DNA of 64,000 nucleotides from an uncultured Phycicoccus sp. (GCF_947495705.1 NZ_CANLZR010000001.1:558001-622000); one strand, 5' to 3'. Counted from the first letter of the stretch, positions 9,018 to 18,380 are shown. The notes: generated by a model not told the origin, from the sequence alone. Made by a program: numbers and translations.

Positions 9018-9055
9018 GACGAGGGCCCGGGCGGAACCATCCGCCCGGGCTCGTC
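9018..9055 (+). terminator. Rho-independent-type terminator after nrdJ
   Basis: A long hairpin starts 13 bases after the nrdJ stop. The arms GACGAG+CCCGGGCGGA and TCCGCCCGGG+CTCGTC pair over 16 bp with a two-base bulge and a short loop (ACCA/AACC). There is no U-tract, as is common in high-GC actinobacteria. It also marks the left boundary of the accessory island. Confidence 0.8.
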
Positions 9056-9222
9056 GCAAAGCACCCACGTCTGCGCGGAAGCACCTATTGTGCTGCTCGA
9101 GAACGCGAAACCAGTTTCCTTGCACTCTGCTGTTCTAAGGTGCGTTCGTCGCGGGGCAACTTGCTCCCTGACGGGACAACGAGTAGTTGACAAGTCAGTC
9201 GACCCAGATTGGGGTGCCTTTC

Positions 9223-10419
9223 GTGCCGCAAATGCGCGTGTTTCTTTCCTCAACGGCTTATGACCTGGGAATGGTCAGAGGCCAACTAGGTGCGTTCATC
9301 AGCGGACTGGGCCACCAGGTCGTGATGAGTGAGTATTCGGGGGTGCTTTACGACCCAAAGGTGCACACGCACAAGGCCTGCGTCCAGGAACTGGCTACCT
9401 GTGACGCAGTAGTGATGATCATTGGAAGCCGCTGGGGGAGTGTTGCGAAGCCCGAGTTCATAGATGAAATTGCGACTGAGGGGAAACTTGACGACTCCAC
9501 CGGAGTTCTGACAGATGCGCTTGAAAAGGGAAACGTTTCGGTCACTCAGCTCGAAGCGCTGACTGCCTTTAATCGAGGCATCCCAATGTTTGTATTTGTG
9601 GAGCGCTCAGTAAGGGCAGAGGCGCGATTCTTCGAGGTGAATCAAGAATTGGCCAACGCCGGCAATCTACGCCTCCCTACGATGGGCGATCCGCGTGTGG
9701 CCAAGTACATTTTCGATTTCTTGCGTTACGTTGAAGCACGCACTTCCGGCAATGCAGTCACCGAATTTGACAGCATCGAGGGAATTCAGCGGCACTTGAA
9801 GCACCAGTGGTCTGCCTGGCTTCAGCGGTTGCTGAATGAGGTGCGGGAGGCTCAAACGCAGCAGTCTGTAGTTGACGCCATCGCAGAGAAGTTAGAAGAC
9901 TTGCGCGTCGCTATGGTATCGACCATGCCGGATGCCGACGCCAGGAGGGTCGCCTCTGCGGTGCTGGAATTTCGAATCCTGTGTGACGTCGTCCTAACGT
10001 TAGACGACTCTGGACGATTTCTGTTTGCTGAGGATCCGCCAGATTTCGGAGCTCTGCTTGACCAACTCGGCGTGATATCAGTCGACCCGTTCGACACTCC
10101 TCGCGGTCCCGCGGGTGGACGTACAGTGGTGGTCTTCCGGGATAAGGTAATTGAGCTCCGTATTCCGCCCGGCCGGTTTTCGCGACTCCCCGTGGATTGG
10201 GAAGCGTTTCGGAACATGAGTGTCGCTGAGCGACGTGTCGTGGTCGAAACGCTTCGTAACGACCGGCGTGCAATTGGCGCAATGAGTCGAGTGCGAACCA
10301 TCGACGAGGAACTAGCCGAGCGGCTCTTCGCGGGAGGGGCTATACGGCAGGATGAGTTCGAGAGATTCATGGAGCGAGCGGACGATGTGCGCGGCGGAGT
10401 ACGAGTTGCTCGCCCTTAG
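9223..10419 (+). CDS. DUF4062 domain-containing protein, AT-richer island gene
   Basis: A protein of about 398 residues that opens with a DUF4062 domain: MRVFLSSTAYDLG, then HQVVMSEY and VVMIIGSRWG, over roughly residues 4-110. That domain is often N-terminal in signalling and defence proteins, including STAND-type NTPases. Here no NTPase motif follows, only a helical middle and a C-terminal region of unknown fold. I placed the start at GTG 9223 (GGGGTG upstream; ATG at 9232 is next) because the domain normally begins at the protein N-terminus; the frame also allows TTG 9187. Base use is clearly AT-richer than its neighbours, a sign of transfer. It converges on hsdR with 18 bp between, so a defence role is inferred from context. 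Confidence 0.75.
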   Translation: MPQMRVFLSSTAYDLGMVRGQLGAFISGLGHQVVMSEYSGVLYDPKVHTHKACVQELATCDAVVMIIGSRWGSVAKPEFIDEIATEGKLDDSTGVLTDALEKGNVSVTQLEALTAFNRGIPMFVFVERSVRAEARFFEVNQELANAGNLRLPTMGDPRVAKYIFDFLRYVEARTSGNAVTEFDSIEGIQRHLKHQWSAWLQRLLNEVREAQTQQSVVDAIAEKLEDLRVAMVSTMPDADARRVASAVLEFRILCDVVLTLDDSGRFLFAEDPPDFGALLDQLGVISVDPFDTPRGPAGGRTVVVFRDKVIELRIPPGRFSRLPVDWEAFRNMSVAERRVVVETLRNDRRAIGAMSRVRTIDEELAERLFAGGAIRQDEFERFMERADDVRGGVRVARP

Positions 10420-10437
10420 CTCAACCCAATAAGGGCC

Positions 10438-13437
10438 TCATAGGACTGCCTCGCGGCGGAACTCGTCGTAGGTGCCGCCGAGGTAGTTGAGCAGCATGAC
10501 CTGGAAGTCGGGATTGGCGAAGAACATGTCGAACAGCACCCCGTTCTTCTCGTGCCGGTCCAGCAGGAGGTCCTTGATCTTATGCTCGAGGACCATCTGG
10601 TACTGGCTGCGGTCGTTATTGACGGCGACGGCTTCCATCTCGGCGTCGTCCTTGACGACGGTCCATTGCTGGTCGACCCAGACCTTGTCTGCCTCGGTCA
10701 GGTCGGCGCCGTACTTCTCGTTCATCGCCGCGATGAGCGCGGAAAGTTTGTCGAGCATCGGCTCGGCGACCTTCCCCTTGCCCTCGCCGGGGAAGGGGAT
10801 GCCGGGCTCGTCAGATGCGGTCAGCGTGATGGCCTCGTCGGAAGTCACCGAGATCTTCAGGTGGGTGAGCTGGACCGACTTGCTCAGCTGTGGCATGGGG
10901 TCGTTCTCTCGCGCGGGCAGATCCGCCAGCAGCAGCCGCCCGTAGAGGAACAGGCGCTCCAGGTCCGCATCCGACCAGGGTATGACCTGGGCCACGAAGG
11001 CGTAGGCCCGACAGAACGACTGCAGGGTCCCGCGGAACGCTTCCTGCGCGTCCTCGTCGAGAGCGACAAACCGCCCTACGGCGGGGCCGAGATTTGCGTA
11101 GAGCACCGACTGCTGCGACGAGTCGTCAGATAGCAGCGCGGCGACGGCGGTGTCCATCTCATCCCGGGACAGCACGCCGGCGGCCATGAGGTCGTGCTCC
11201 ATCGTGTACAGCACGTTCGGCTCGGTCGGGGCGGCGAAGGACTCCTCGTAAAAGGGCTCGAACGAGTCCTTGATCTCCTCGGCGGTGTTGGCGAAGTCGA
11301 GGACGAAGGTGTCCTCCTTGCCGGGGTGAGTCCGGTTGAGCCGGGAGAGGGTCTGGACGGCGGCGACGCCGGCGAGCTTCTTGTCGACGTACATCGTGTG
11401 CAGCAGCGGCTCGTCAAACCCGGTCTGGTACTTCTCGGCGACGACGAGCAGCTGGTAGCCGCCCTCGCGGAACTGCTTGGGCAGCTGGCCCTCTGAGAAG
11501 CCGTTGATGTTCGCCTCGGTGAAGGACTGCCCGCGGGGGTCGTCCGGGTCGATGAGCGGTCCGGAGAAGGCCACGAGGGTGCGCAGCGGGTTGTCGCCGC
11601 TCTGGTAGCCCTTCCGTGTGATGTACGCGTCGAGCGCCTGCTTCATCCGCACCGCGTGCAGCCGAGACCTGGTGACGACCATCGCCTTGGCCTGCCCGTC
11701 GATCTTCCCGGCGGTCTTCTGCCGGAAGTGTTCGATGATGACCTCGGCCTTGGCCTCCAGCTGGTACGGGTGCAGCGAGGCGAACCGGGCCAGGGCCGCC
11801 CGCCCTTTGCTCGACTCGAACTCTGGGTCGTTGCGGGGGTGGGCGGTGGCGAGCTTGTAGTACACCGAGTACGTCGTGTAGTTCGCCAGCACGTCGAGGA
11901 TGAACCCTTCGGCGATGGCCTGGCGCATCGAGTACGTGTGGAACGGCCGCTTGTGACCTTGGCTGTCGACCTGCCCGAATGTCTCGAGCGTTCTCGGCTT
12001 CGGGGTGGCGGTGAACGCGAAGAACGACAGGTTCTTCCGCTTCCCGCGTGCGCGGGCACTGGCGAGCAGCGCCTCGTCCGGCGCTTCCCCTGCCTCGGCG
12101 ACGGCTTGCTCCTCCTCCGCCTCCGCCAGTGGATCGTCCCCCGTCAGGACGGTCTTGAGCTTGGTCACCGAGTCCCCGGTCGTGGAGGAGTGGGCCTCGT
12201 CGACGATGACGGCGAACCGTCGCCCGACGACCCCCTTGGCGTCTCCTTCGGCTTCGGCCTCGGCGGCGAGCCGGGCGACGACGGGGAACTTCTGCAGGGT
12301 CGTGATGATGACCCGCGCCGCGTTGCCCTCGAGGGCGTCCTTGAGCTGCTGGGACTTCTCGTCGATCCGCACGATGGTGCCCGGCGTGTGGTCCAGCCCC
12401 GCGACGGTCTGCTGGAGCTGGCGGTCCAGCACCTTGCGGTCGGTGATCACGACGACCTTGTCGAAGATCGGCGCGTCATCCGCGCCGTGCAGCCGAGAGA
12501 GGGCGTGTGCGGTCCACGCGATGGTGTTCGACTTCCCCGACCCCGCCGAGTGCTGCACGAGCCGGTCCACCCCGGCCCCGTCGCGGGAGGTCGCCTCCAT
12601 GATCGAACGCACCGCGTGCCACTGGTGGAACCGCGGGAACAGGGTCCGCCCGCCCTCGTCGTGGACGAAGGACCCCAGCAGGTCCAGCCAGGCGTCGCGC
12701 TGCCACACCTCGGTCCACAGGTACGAGGTCTGGTAGGTCCCGGGCATCACCGGGTTTCCGGCGCTGCCCGGCCGGCCCGGGCCGGCGCTGCCCAGATTGA
12801 ACGGCAGGAAGACCGTCTCCTGCCCGGCGAGCTTCGTCGTCATCGCCACCTGGTGCGGGTCGACCGCGAAGTGCACCAGGGTGCGGGCCCGGAAGATGAG
12901 GTCGTGCGGGTTGCGGTCGGTGCGGTACTGGGTCATTGCCTGCTCGATGCCCTGCCCGGTGAGCGGGTTCTTCAGCTCCGCCGTCGCGATCGGGATGCCG
13001 TTGACGACCAGTGCCAGGTCCACCGAGTCCATAGGGCGCGACTCCGAATGGTGTAGCTGCCGCACCACGCCCAAGCGGTTGGCCGCATACCGTTGCGACT
13101 GTTCCTCGTTCAGGGTGCTCGCCGGCTTGAAGAAGCACAGCCGCACCGTCACCCCGGTGTCCTTGACCGGGGAGCGCAGCACGCTCACCGTCCCGCGGTG
13201 GTCGATCGCATCCGCCACCGTCCTGAGGAACTTGATGCGGGCCGCCTGCTCACCACCGTGGCGGGTGACAAGTTGCTGCCACGCCTTCGGCTGCGAATCC
13301 TGCACGAACGCGACGACCTCGTCCGGAAAGATGCCTGCCTTCCGGTCGTAGCCCGACGGGTCGACCTTGGCCCACCCGTCCTCGCGCAGGTCGGCCTCGA
13401 TGTTCGCCTCGAACGCTGCTTCCTGCGTGATGCTCAT
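10438..13437 (-). CDS. hsdR: Type I restriction enzyme, R (motor/nuclease) subunit
   Basis: A 999-residue translocase/nuclease that cleaves DNA lacking the system's methylation. The N-terminal PD-(D/E)xK nuclease is visible as D140 and E154-x-K156 (DLALVV, AELKNP). The SF2 motor follows: Walker A SAGSGKS at 297-303, DEAH box in IVDEAHSSTTG, motif III FTATPKP, and motif VI QTLSRLNRTHPGK. The C-terminal third is helical and joins the M2S core in this family. Seven bases separate it from hsdS upstream on the same strand. No frameshift or missing motif is seen, so the enzyme looks functional. Confidence 0.95.
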   Translation of the reverse strand: MSITQEAAFEANIEADLREDGWAKVDPSGYDRKAGIFPDEVVAFVQDSQPKAWQQLVTRHGGEQAARIKFLRTVADAIDHRGTVSVLRSPVKDTGVTVRLCFFKPASTLNEEQSQRYAANRLGVVRQLHHSESRPMDSVDLALVVNGIPIATAELKNPLTGQGIEQAMTQYRTDRNPHDLIFRARTLVHFAVDPHQVAMTTKLAGQETVFLPFNLGSAGPGRPGSAGNPVMPGTYQTSYLWTEVWQRDAWLDLLGSFVHDEGGRTLFPRFHQWHAVRSIMEATSRDGAGVDRLVQHSAGSGKSNTIAWTAHALSRLHGADDAPIFDKVVVITDRKVLDRQLQQTVAGLDHTPGTIVRIDEKSQQLKDALEGNAARVIITTLQKFPVVARLAAEAEAEGDAKGVVGRRFAVIVDEAHSSTTGDSVTKLKTVLTGDDPLAEAEEEQAVAEAGEAPDEALLASARARGKRKNLSFFAFTATPKPRTLETFGQVDSQGHKRPFHTYSMRQAIAEGFILDVLANYTTYSVYYKLATAHPRNDPEFESSKGRAALARFASLHPYQLEAKAEVIIEHFRQKTAGKIDGQAKAMVVTRSRLHAVRMKQALDAYITRKGYQSGDNPLRTLVAFSGPLIDPDDPRGQSFTEANINGFSEGQLPKQFREGGYQLLVVAEKYQTGFDEPLLHTMYVDKKLAGVAAVQTLSRLNRTHPGKEDTFVLDFANTAEEIKDSFEPFYEESFAAPTEPNVLYTMEHDLMAAGVLSRDEMDTAVAALLSDDSSQQSVLYANLGPAVGRFVALDEDAQEAFRGTLQSFCRAYAFVAQVIPWSDADLERLFLYGRLLLADLPARENDPMPQLSKSVQLTHLKISVTSDEAITLTASDEPGIPFPGEGKGKVAEPMLDKLSALIAAMNEKYGADLTEADKVWVDQQWTVVKDDAEMEAVAVNNDRSQYQMVLEHKIKDLLLDRHEKNGVLFDMFFANPDFQVMLLNYLGGTYDEFRREAVL

Positions 13438-13444
13438 ACGCCCC

Positions 13445-14665
13445 TCATCCCGGAATCCCGCTCCCCGCGGTCGTCACATCGAATTCACCAGTCACCGCAG
13501 CTGTGATCAACGACTGCTTGTACTCCCGCAGCAATGCCGCTGACTGTCGAACCTGCCCCAGGTGTTCTACATGCGCGGAGTCAATCCGTGACACCTCAGC
13601 GAGCAAGTCCGTCGTCGTGTTTTGATCAGCCAGGGGTACCGGGTAGTTCTTGAGATCACCCATATTCAGCACGGACTGCGCCGTCCCATGGGTGACTTCC
13701 TCAGTGAACCGCGCGAAGTCGGGAAGGCGAAGGACGGCCTGTACGTAAGCGCCGGCCACCCCGGTACGCGGCCGCAATCGGGCAATCGCACGGGACACGT
13801 TGGCACCTACGAGCTCCGCGTGCACCACTGTCGGACGCCCCAGCGTGCCCACAACCCCGAGCAGCACGTCGTCGCGTGCGAGTCTTGTCCGGATGTACTC
13901 AAGGCTCTGCGTGGCGGGGATGCGCGGGAGGCTGGCCTCTTCCACGGAACCGGAAGCTGGCAGGTCGGCGATGCGCACGATCGGGGTTCCAGCGTCCACG
14001 TATTCGGGCTTCAGCACGCCATAGCAAGGTGGCGCAGCCAACAGATCCTTCAGACGACCCCTCTGCTCAGTAGGTGCGAACACTGCTGACAACTGTGCTT
14101 GAGCCAGCTCGTCCGTCAATGCTGCCTGCTCTTGGCGGTGGACGATGATCTGGTCGATGCGGGCGACGCGGTCGTCGAGGAAGTCCGCGATCCGCTGCTG
14201 CTGGCCTAGGTCGTGGACCGGTACGGGCGTCGCCCGTAGGTCTGCGACGCCGAGGCCGTAGCGCGAGATGCCGCTCGCATGAGTGCTGAAGTGTGCGAGC
14301 GAGGGCCTTGATCGAAAGGCCCAGTTCAGGAAGCGCGGCACGACGCCCTCTCGGGGCCGGGCGATAGCCAGGTGGTAGCCGCACACGAAGTCGGCGGCCG
14401 TGCCTGTGATGAAGGCCGAGATCCCAATGTCGTTGGGATCTTCCGAGTCCTTCGTGAGTACGGTGTCGCCCGGCTGCAGTCGAAACCGTCGCACCTCTTC
14501 TGGAGTTGCTGTTGCCCTCATAAGACCGGCGTGGGGCTCGACGGTGTCGTTCTTGTAGGCGTCCGTGTAGTTGCACAGCCGTATTGGGATTTCGCCCTCG
14601 ACTGAGTGCTTGTCAACGCTGCTGCTCCACACCTCGGCGAGATGGCGGACCTGCGTGGCGGTCAC
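13445..14665 (-). CDS. hsdS: Type I restriction enzyme, S (specificity) subunit
   Basis: A 406-residue DNA-recognition subunit with the usual two halves. Each half has a target recognition domain (about residues 5-155 and 205-350) followed by a helical spacer with the family repeats (QQRIADFLDDRVARIDQII near 165 and DLLAEVSRIDSAHVEHLGQV near 365). The target sequence cannot be read from the protein. Its start overlaps the hsdM stop by four bases (ATGA), so the two are translationally coupled, as expected for a 2M:1S methylase. The two TRDs differ, implying a bipartite asymmetric site. Confidence 0.92.
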   Translation of the reverse strand: MTATQVRHLAEVWSSSVDKHSVEGEIPIRLCNYTDAYKNDTVEPHAGLMRATATPEEVRRFRLQPGDTVLTKDSEDPNDIGISAFITGTAADFVCGYHLAIARPREGVVPRFLNWAFRSRPSLAHFSTHASGISRYGLGVADLRATPVPVHDLGQQQRIADFLDDRVARIDQIIVHRQEQAALTDELAQAQLSAVFAPTEQRGRLKDLLAAPPCYGVLKPEYVDAGTPIVRIADLPASGSVEEASLPRIPATQSLEYIRTRLARDDVLLGVVGTLGRPTVVHAELVGANVSRAIARLRPRTGVAGAYVQAVLRLPDFARFTEEVTHGTAQSVLNMGDLKNYPVPLADQNTTTDLLAEVSRIDSAHVEHLGQVRQSAALLREYKQSLITAAVTGEFDVTTAGSGIPG

Positions 14666-16623
14666 AGGTCAAGGTCCTTCATCCAGGTCTGGATCTGGGT
14701 CTCCAGGTCCTTGATCTCGGCGGCGATCTCCTTGACGGGGCGGGGCGGTTCGTATACGTAGAACTGGCGGGTGAAGGGGATCTCGACGCCGACCTTGGTC
14801 CTGGTGTGGTCGATCCAGGCGTCCGGCACGTAGGGGCGGATCTCGGTCTCGAGGTGGGCCTCGGCGGCCTCGACCAAAGCCTTGTCGCGGGCGTCGTCGC
14901 CTAGGTCGAACCAGCCGACGGCCAGGGGCACGTTCTCGTTGTCGCGCAGGTCGGGGTCGGGCTCGACCGTCCCGCCGCGGCCGGTGACGACGGGGGCGTC
15001 AGGGTCGGCGACGGCGCAGGCCTTGGCGAACTTCTTCCGCTGCGCCGGGGACAGGTCGTTCACCTCGGCGAGAAGCGCCTTCTCGGTCTCGAACCGCAGC
15101 CCGATAAGCCCGCCGTAGGCGTCGAACGGTGCGGTAGCGACGGCCTCGGGGGTGACCTCCCAGCGGCGGCGCATAGGGCGGTCGACGGTGATCCGCTGGA
15201 AGCCGAATGCCTCGCGGGGCAGGACCTTGACGCGGGGATCGTCGGCGAACTCATCGCGAGCGCCGAGGAAGAGGCCCACTATCTCGTCGATCGCTGCCAG
15301 CGTCAGTTGCTTACGTTTGTCGCCGAGGGACTTGCGCATCTTGGTGCCCATCGCGCGGGCGTCGACGAGGCGTACCAGGCTGGCGTCCTCGGAGGCTTTG
15401 TCGTTGGTGAGGATCCAGACGTAGGTGGAGATGCCGGTGTTGTAGAACATCTGGTCCGGCAGGGCGACGATGCCTTCGAGCCAGTCGTTCTCGAGGATCC
15501 ACCGGCGGATCTCGGACTCGCCGGAGCCGGCCTGTCCGGAGAACAGCGGGGAGCCAGAGAGCACGATCCCGACCCGGGAGCCGCCGGGCTTCATGTGGCT
15601 GAGCATGTGCTGTAGGAAGAGGAACGAGCCGTCGGAGACCCGGGGCAGGCCGGCGCCGAACCGCCCGTGGTGGCCCTGGCCGTTGTGCTCGTCGCGGATC
15701 GGGCCGGCGTAGGCCTTCCAGTCCACGCCGTAGGGCGGGTTGGCGAGGATGAAGTCGAACTTCTCGGTGGGGAACGCGTCCTGGGTCAGGGTGTTGCCGT
15801 TTCGCATCCGTGCCGGGTCGATGCCTTGCATCATCAGGTCGGACTGGGCGATGGCCCAGGTCTCGTCGTTGATCTCCTGCCCGAAGACGTTGACGATCGC
15901 CGCGTCGTTCTGGCTCTTGATCTGGGCCATGGCGGTCATGAGCATGCCGCCGGTGCCGGCGGCCGGGTCGTAGACGGTGCGGACGGGTGCGGGGTTCTCG
16001 GTGAGCTCGCGGGCGGTGCGGCCGCTGACGAGGAGGTCGACGATGAGCTGGATGACCTCGCGCGGGGTGTAGTGCTCACCTGCGGTCTCGTTGCTCATCT
16101 CGGAGAACTTGCGTAGAAGCTCTTCGAAGACGTAGCCCATCGCCTCGTTGCTCACCATGGACGGGCGCAGGTCGAGGTCGGCGAAGTCGGCAAGGACGGC
16201 GTAGAGGATGCCGGCGCGGTCCATCCGCTCCAGCCGCCCGTCGAAGTCGTATGCCTCGATGATCCGGTAGGCGGTGGGGGAGAGCTTCGTGATGTAGTCG
16301 CGCAGGTTCGCGGCGACGTTCTTGTCGTCGCTGAGCATCGAGGAGAACGTGAAGGCCGACGTGTTGTAGAACGATTGGCCGGCCGCGCGCTTGAGTAGGG
16401 CGTCCACGCCCTCGTTGATCTGGTCGTACTTCGCCGCCTGGTTCCGCACCTGCTCCCGGGTGGGGGCCAGTACTGCGTCCATCCGGCGGAGCACGAGCAG
16501 CGGCAGCATCACCGACCCGTACTCGTGCTGCTTGAACGTCCCCCGGAGCTTATCCGCGACCTTCCAGACGAACGCGACCTTGTCCTCGAAGCCGACCGGC
16601 GCCATCTCTCCCTCTCGAGTCAT
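14662..16623 (-). CDS. hsdM: Type I restriction enzyme, M (adenine methyltransferase) subunit
   Basis: A 653-residue N6-adenine methyltransferase. Residues 11-155 are the HsdM N-terminal helical domain (FVWKVADKLRGTFKQHEYGS). The catalytic domain has the SAM-binding motif DPAAGTGGM at 219-227 and the catalytic NPPYG at 295-299. The C-terminal 200 residues include a coiled end (KEIAAEIKDLETQIQTWMKD) that likely contacts HsdS. The start could also be the Met at residue 7. The gene is longer than the roughly 500 residues of E. coli-type HsdM and matches a common actinobacterial form. The DUF3883 gene ends 30 bp upstream on the same strand. Confidence 0.95.
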   Translation of the reverse strand: MTREGEMAPVGFEDKVAFVWKVADKLRGTFKQHEYGSVMLPLLVLRRMDAVLAPTREQVRNQAAKYDQINEGVDALLKRAAGQSFYNTSAFTFSSMLSDDKNVAANLRDYITKLSPTAYRIIEAYDFDGRLERMDRAGILYAVLADFADLDLRPSMVSNEAMGYVFEELLRKFSEMSNETAGEHYTPREVIQLIVDLLVSGRTARELTENPAPVRTVYDPAAGTGGMLMTAMAQIKSQNDAAIVNVFGQEINDETWAIAQSDLMMQGIDPARMRNGNTLTQDAFPTEKFDFILANPPYGVDWKAYAGPIRDEHNGQGHHGRFGAGLPRVSDGSFLFLQHMLSHMKPGGSRVGIVLSGSPLFSGQAGSGESEIRRWILENDWLEGIVALPDQMFYNTGISTYVWILTNDKASEDASLVRLVDARAMGTKMRKSLGDKRKQLTLAAIDEIVGLFLGARDEFADDPRVKVLPREAFGFQRITVDRPMRRRWEVTPEAVATAPFDAYGGLIGLRFETEKALLAEVNDLSPAQRKKFAKACAVADPDAPVVTGRGGTVEPDPDLRDNENVPLAVGWFDLGDDARDKALVEAAEAHLETEIRPYVPDAWIDHTRTKVGVEIPFTRQFYVYEPPRPVKEIAAEIKDLETQIQTWMKDLDL

Positions 16624-16653
16624 CAGTGTGAGGCCATCACGGTAGCCGCAGAT

Positions 16654-17502
16654 TCAGCCAGCCTTGCTGGACCTCGGCCAGGCGACGTACGAGTCTGGGC
16701 GAAGCTCAGCGGTTGCGCGCAGCGAGCCGGGCATCTCGTAGAAGCCGGGGGTGCGGTCGAGGTGGAAGATGCGCACAAGGGAGAACCGGTCCGCGGCTTC
16801 GACCGAGAACTCCACCTCGTTGGCGCTGACGTAGAAGGGCTGGCGGAGCGAGCGCACTGTCGTTTTTACCTCAAGGAAACGTTCGCGCCCCTGAGGCGTG
16901 AACGAGCGCACGTCGTAGCCCAAGCCGTCACCTTCATCGACCGAGACGTGGCTGACCCGCTCGGCAAGGTCTCCGCGACCTAGATGATCCAGGACGCGTC
17001 GCTCGCGCTCGACCACGAGTAGCTCGCCAGCCAGTCCTCGCTGGCGGTTGCGCGCCTCTAGTGCGTTGAAGTCGACCGCGACCCCCACGCGCTGACCACG
17101 TGTGTCGGTCGACGGAGGTACCAGGTCACGAGGGATCGACACGGGGTCGCCGAGCCGAGCCACCGAATCCCGCGGTTCGGTCTGAGCCAGCCGGATCATG
17201 AGCTGCCGGATCTCTGGCTCCTGAGAGAAGCGATCCTCGACCTTTTCCCGCAGGAGGCCTTGGACGTTGGCCAAGGGCTTGAAGCCGTCCACGAAGACCG
17301 AGCCCATCTCGGCCAAGACCGCCGATATGTTGCTGAACTTGTACTCGACGGCGCTCTCGCTCCGTCCGATCTCACTGCTCACGGGACGGTAGAAGTCCAC
17401 CTTGGAGAACTGTTGGCCGGTCAGTTCGAGGCGCAACATCGCAAAGTACGCTTCTAGGGTCCGTTCGACCTCGCTCTCGTCCCAAGGACCCCCTCTCGGC
17501 AT
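16654..17502 (-). CDS. DUF3883 domain protein (putative PD-(D/E)xK nuclease-like), first gene of the hsd operon
   Basis: A 282-residue protein. The C-terminal half matches DUF3883: RGLAGELLVVERERRVL, LGYDVRSF and FLEVKTTVRS. The D...E-x-K arrangement is typical of restriction-endonuclease-like folds. The N-terminal 110 residues (WDESEVERTLEAYFAMLRLE) form a separate helical module often seen with such nucleases. I chose ATG 17502 because it begins that module and lies exactly six bases after a TACGGT -10-like box, a predicted leaderless start; the longer frame to 17619 runs into the divergent promoter region. It precedes hsdM by 30 bp on the same strand. A modification-sensing or accessory restriction role is inference. 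Confidence 0.8.
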   Translation of the reverse strand: MPRGGPWDESEVERTLEAYFAMLRLELTGQQFSKVDFYRPVSSEIGRSESAVEYKFSNISAVLAEMGSVFVDGFKPLANVQGLLREKVEDRFSQEPEIRQLMIRLAQTEPRDSVARLGDPVSIPRDLVPPSTDTRGQRVGVAVDFNALEARNRQRGLAGELLVVERERRVLDHLGRGDLAERVSHVSVDEGDGLGYDVRSFTPQGRERFLEVKTTVRSLRQPFYVSANEVEFSVEAADRFSLVRIFHLDRTPGFYEMPGSLRATAELRPDSYVAWPRSSKAG

Positions 17503-17531
17503 GCACCGACCGTACGGCAGGCAGGCCCAGT

Positions 17532-17552
17532 GATCTGCCGGGTTGGCAGATC
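17532..17552. promoter_or_regulatory. Inverted repeat in the divergent DUF3883-hsd / ecsC-gmrSD promoter region
   Basis: Perfect 8-bp arms GATCTGCC and GGCAGATC flank a 5-base centre. The site lies in the 119-bp gap between two divergent defence units, about 20 bp upstream of the TACGGT box of the minus-strand unit and 70 bp before the EcsC start. It is well placed to act as an operator for both directions. No regulator gene is recognised next to it. Confidence 0.55.
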
Positions 17553-17621
17553 CACTGAGTCGCCTTCCACCGAACCGGCATGATGCGGTGTGGGAATCGA
17601 AGCATCTATGGAGGGGCAAGC

Positions 17622-18380
17622 ATGTCGGACGCCGAACGTCGACCTGTGTCGAAGACTCTGCAAAGGGTCAACCCGCTTCCGTTGGCGAAAGACCTCATCG
17701 CGGCAGGAGCCGACGCTCCCAAGCGGATGGTCGGATGGGTCCTCGAACGCGATGCCGAGAGCATCGCGCGACAAGTCGAAGCGGATCGGGGGCGACCCGG
17801 CTTCTCTACAGAGGACTACGTGAGGAAGGTGCAGGGCTCCCATGTACGCCTGGCGCGCAGTGAGGGAGCCGGCGCCGGGATGGCCACGGCCTTGGCGGAG
17901 CTGGGAGGAGCCGCAGCCGCAGGTCCTGCGGGCGCTATCACTGGCGCCGCCGTGACGATCGTTGCCGATCTCGCGATCCTGAGCCGAATTCAGATTCGTC
18001 AGTCCCTTACGATCGCCGCGGCCTACGGACTCGACCTCTCCGATGATGAGACCCGCGCGTCGGAGATCCTGTCGCTGCACAGCCTCGAGGCGGCCAGTTC
18101 GAAAAGTGCCCTAGGCGCCGGACAAAAGGCGGGGCAACGCGTGGGCAAGCGACTTCTGGAGCGATATCTCCGGGGCCAGACGCTCACGGCCGTTAAGGCG
18201 ATGTTCCGCCTGGTGGGCGTCAACTTCTCTCGGGCGGCGCTCGTCAGGTCACTCCCACTCATCAATGTCCCTGTCAACGCCGCCCTCGCCGACGTGACCA
18301 CGCGGCGCGTCGGGGCCAAGGCCGCGACCTACTACCGCAACCACCCCAGCGCGACCCCAACGGTGGGTGTCTCGGCATGA
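17622..18380 (+). CDS. EcsC family protein
   Basis: A 252-residue protein with the EcsC-type pattern: an Ala/Gly-rich hydrophobic stretch (GGAAAAGPAGAITGAAVTIVADLAILSR, about residues 97-124), then IRQSLTIAAAYGLDL. It ends with the RSLPLINVPVNAALADVTTRRVG-like region and AATYYRN. The name comes from an orphan protein of the Bacillus ecs locus whose biochemical role is unknown. ATG 17622 has GGAGGGG five bases upstream, better than in-frame starts further up. It ends 52 bp before the GmrSD-type gene on the same strand, so the two are probably co-transcribed. Membrane association is likely from the hydrophobic segments. Confidence 0.75.
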   Translation: MSDAERRPVSKTLQRVNPLPLAKDLIAAGADAPKRMVGWVLERDAESIARQVEADRGRPGFSTEDYVRKVQGSHVRLARSEGAGAGMATALAELGGAAAAGPAGAITGAAVTIVADLAILSRIQIRQSLTIAAAYGLDLSDDETRASEILSLHSLEAASSKSALGAGQKAGQRVGKRLLERYLRGQTLTAVKAMFRLVGVNFSRAALVRSLPLINVPVNAALADVTTRRVGAKAATYYRNHPSATPTVGVSA

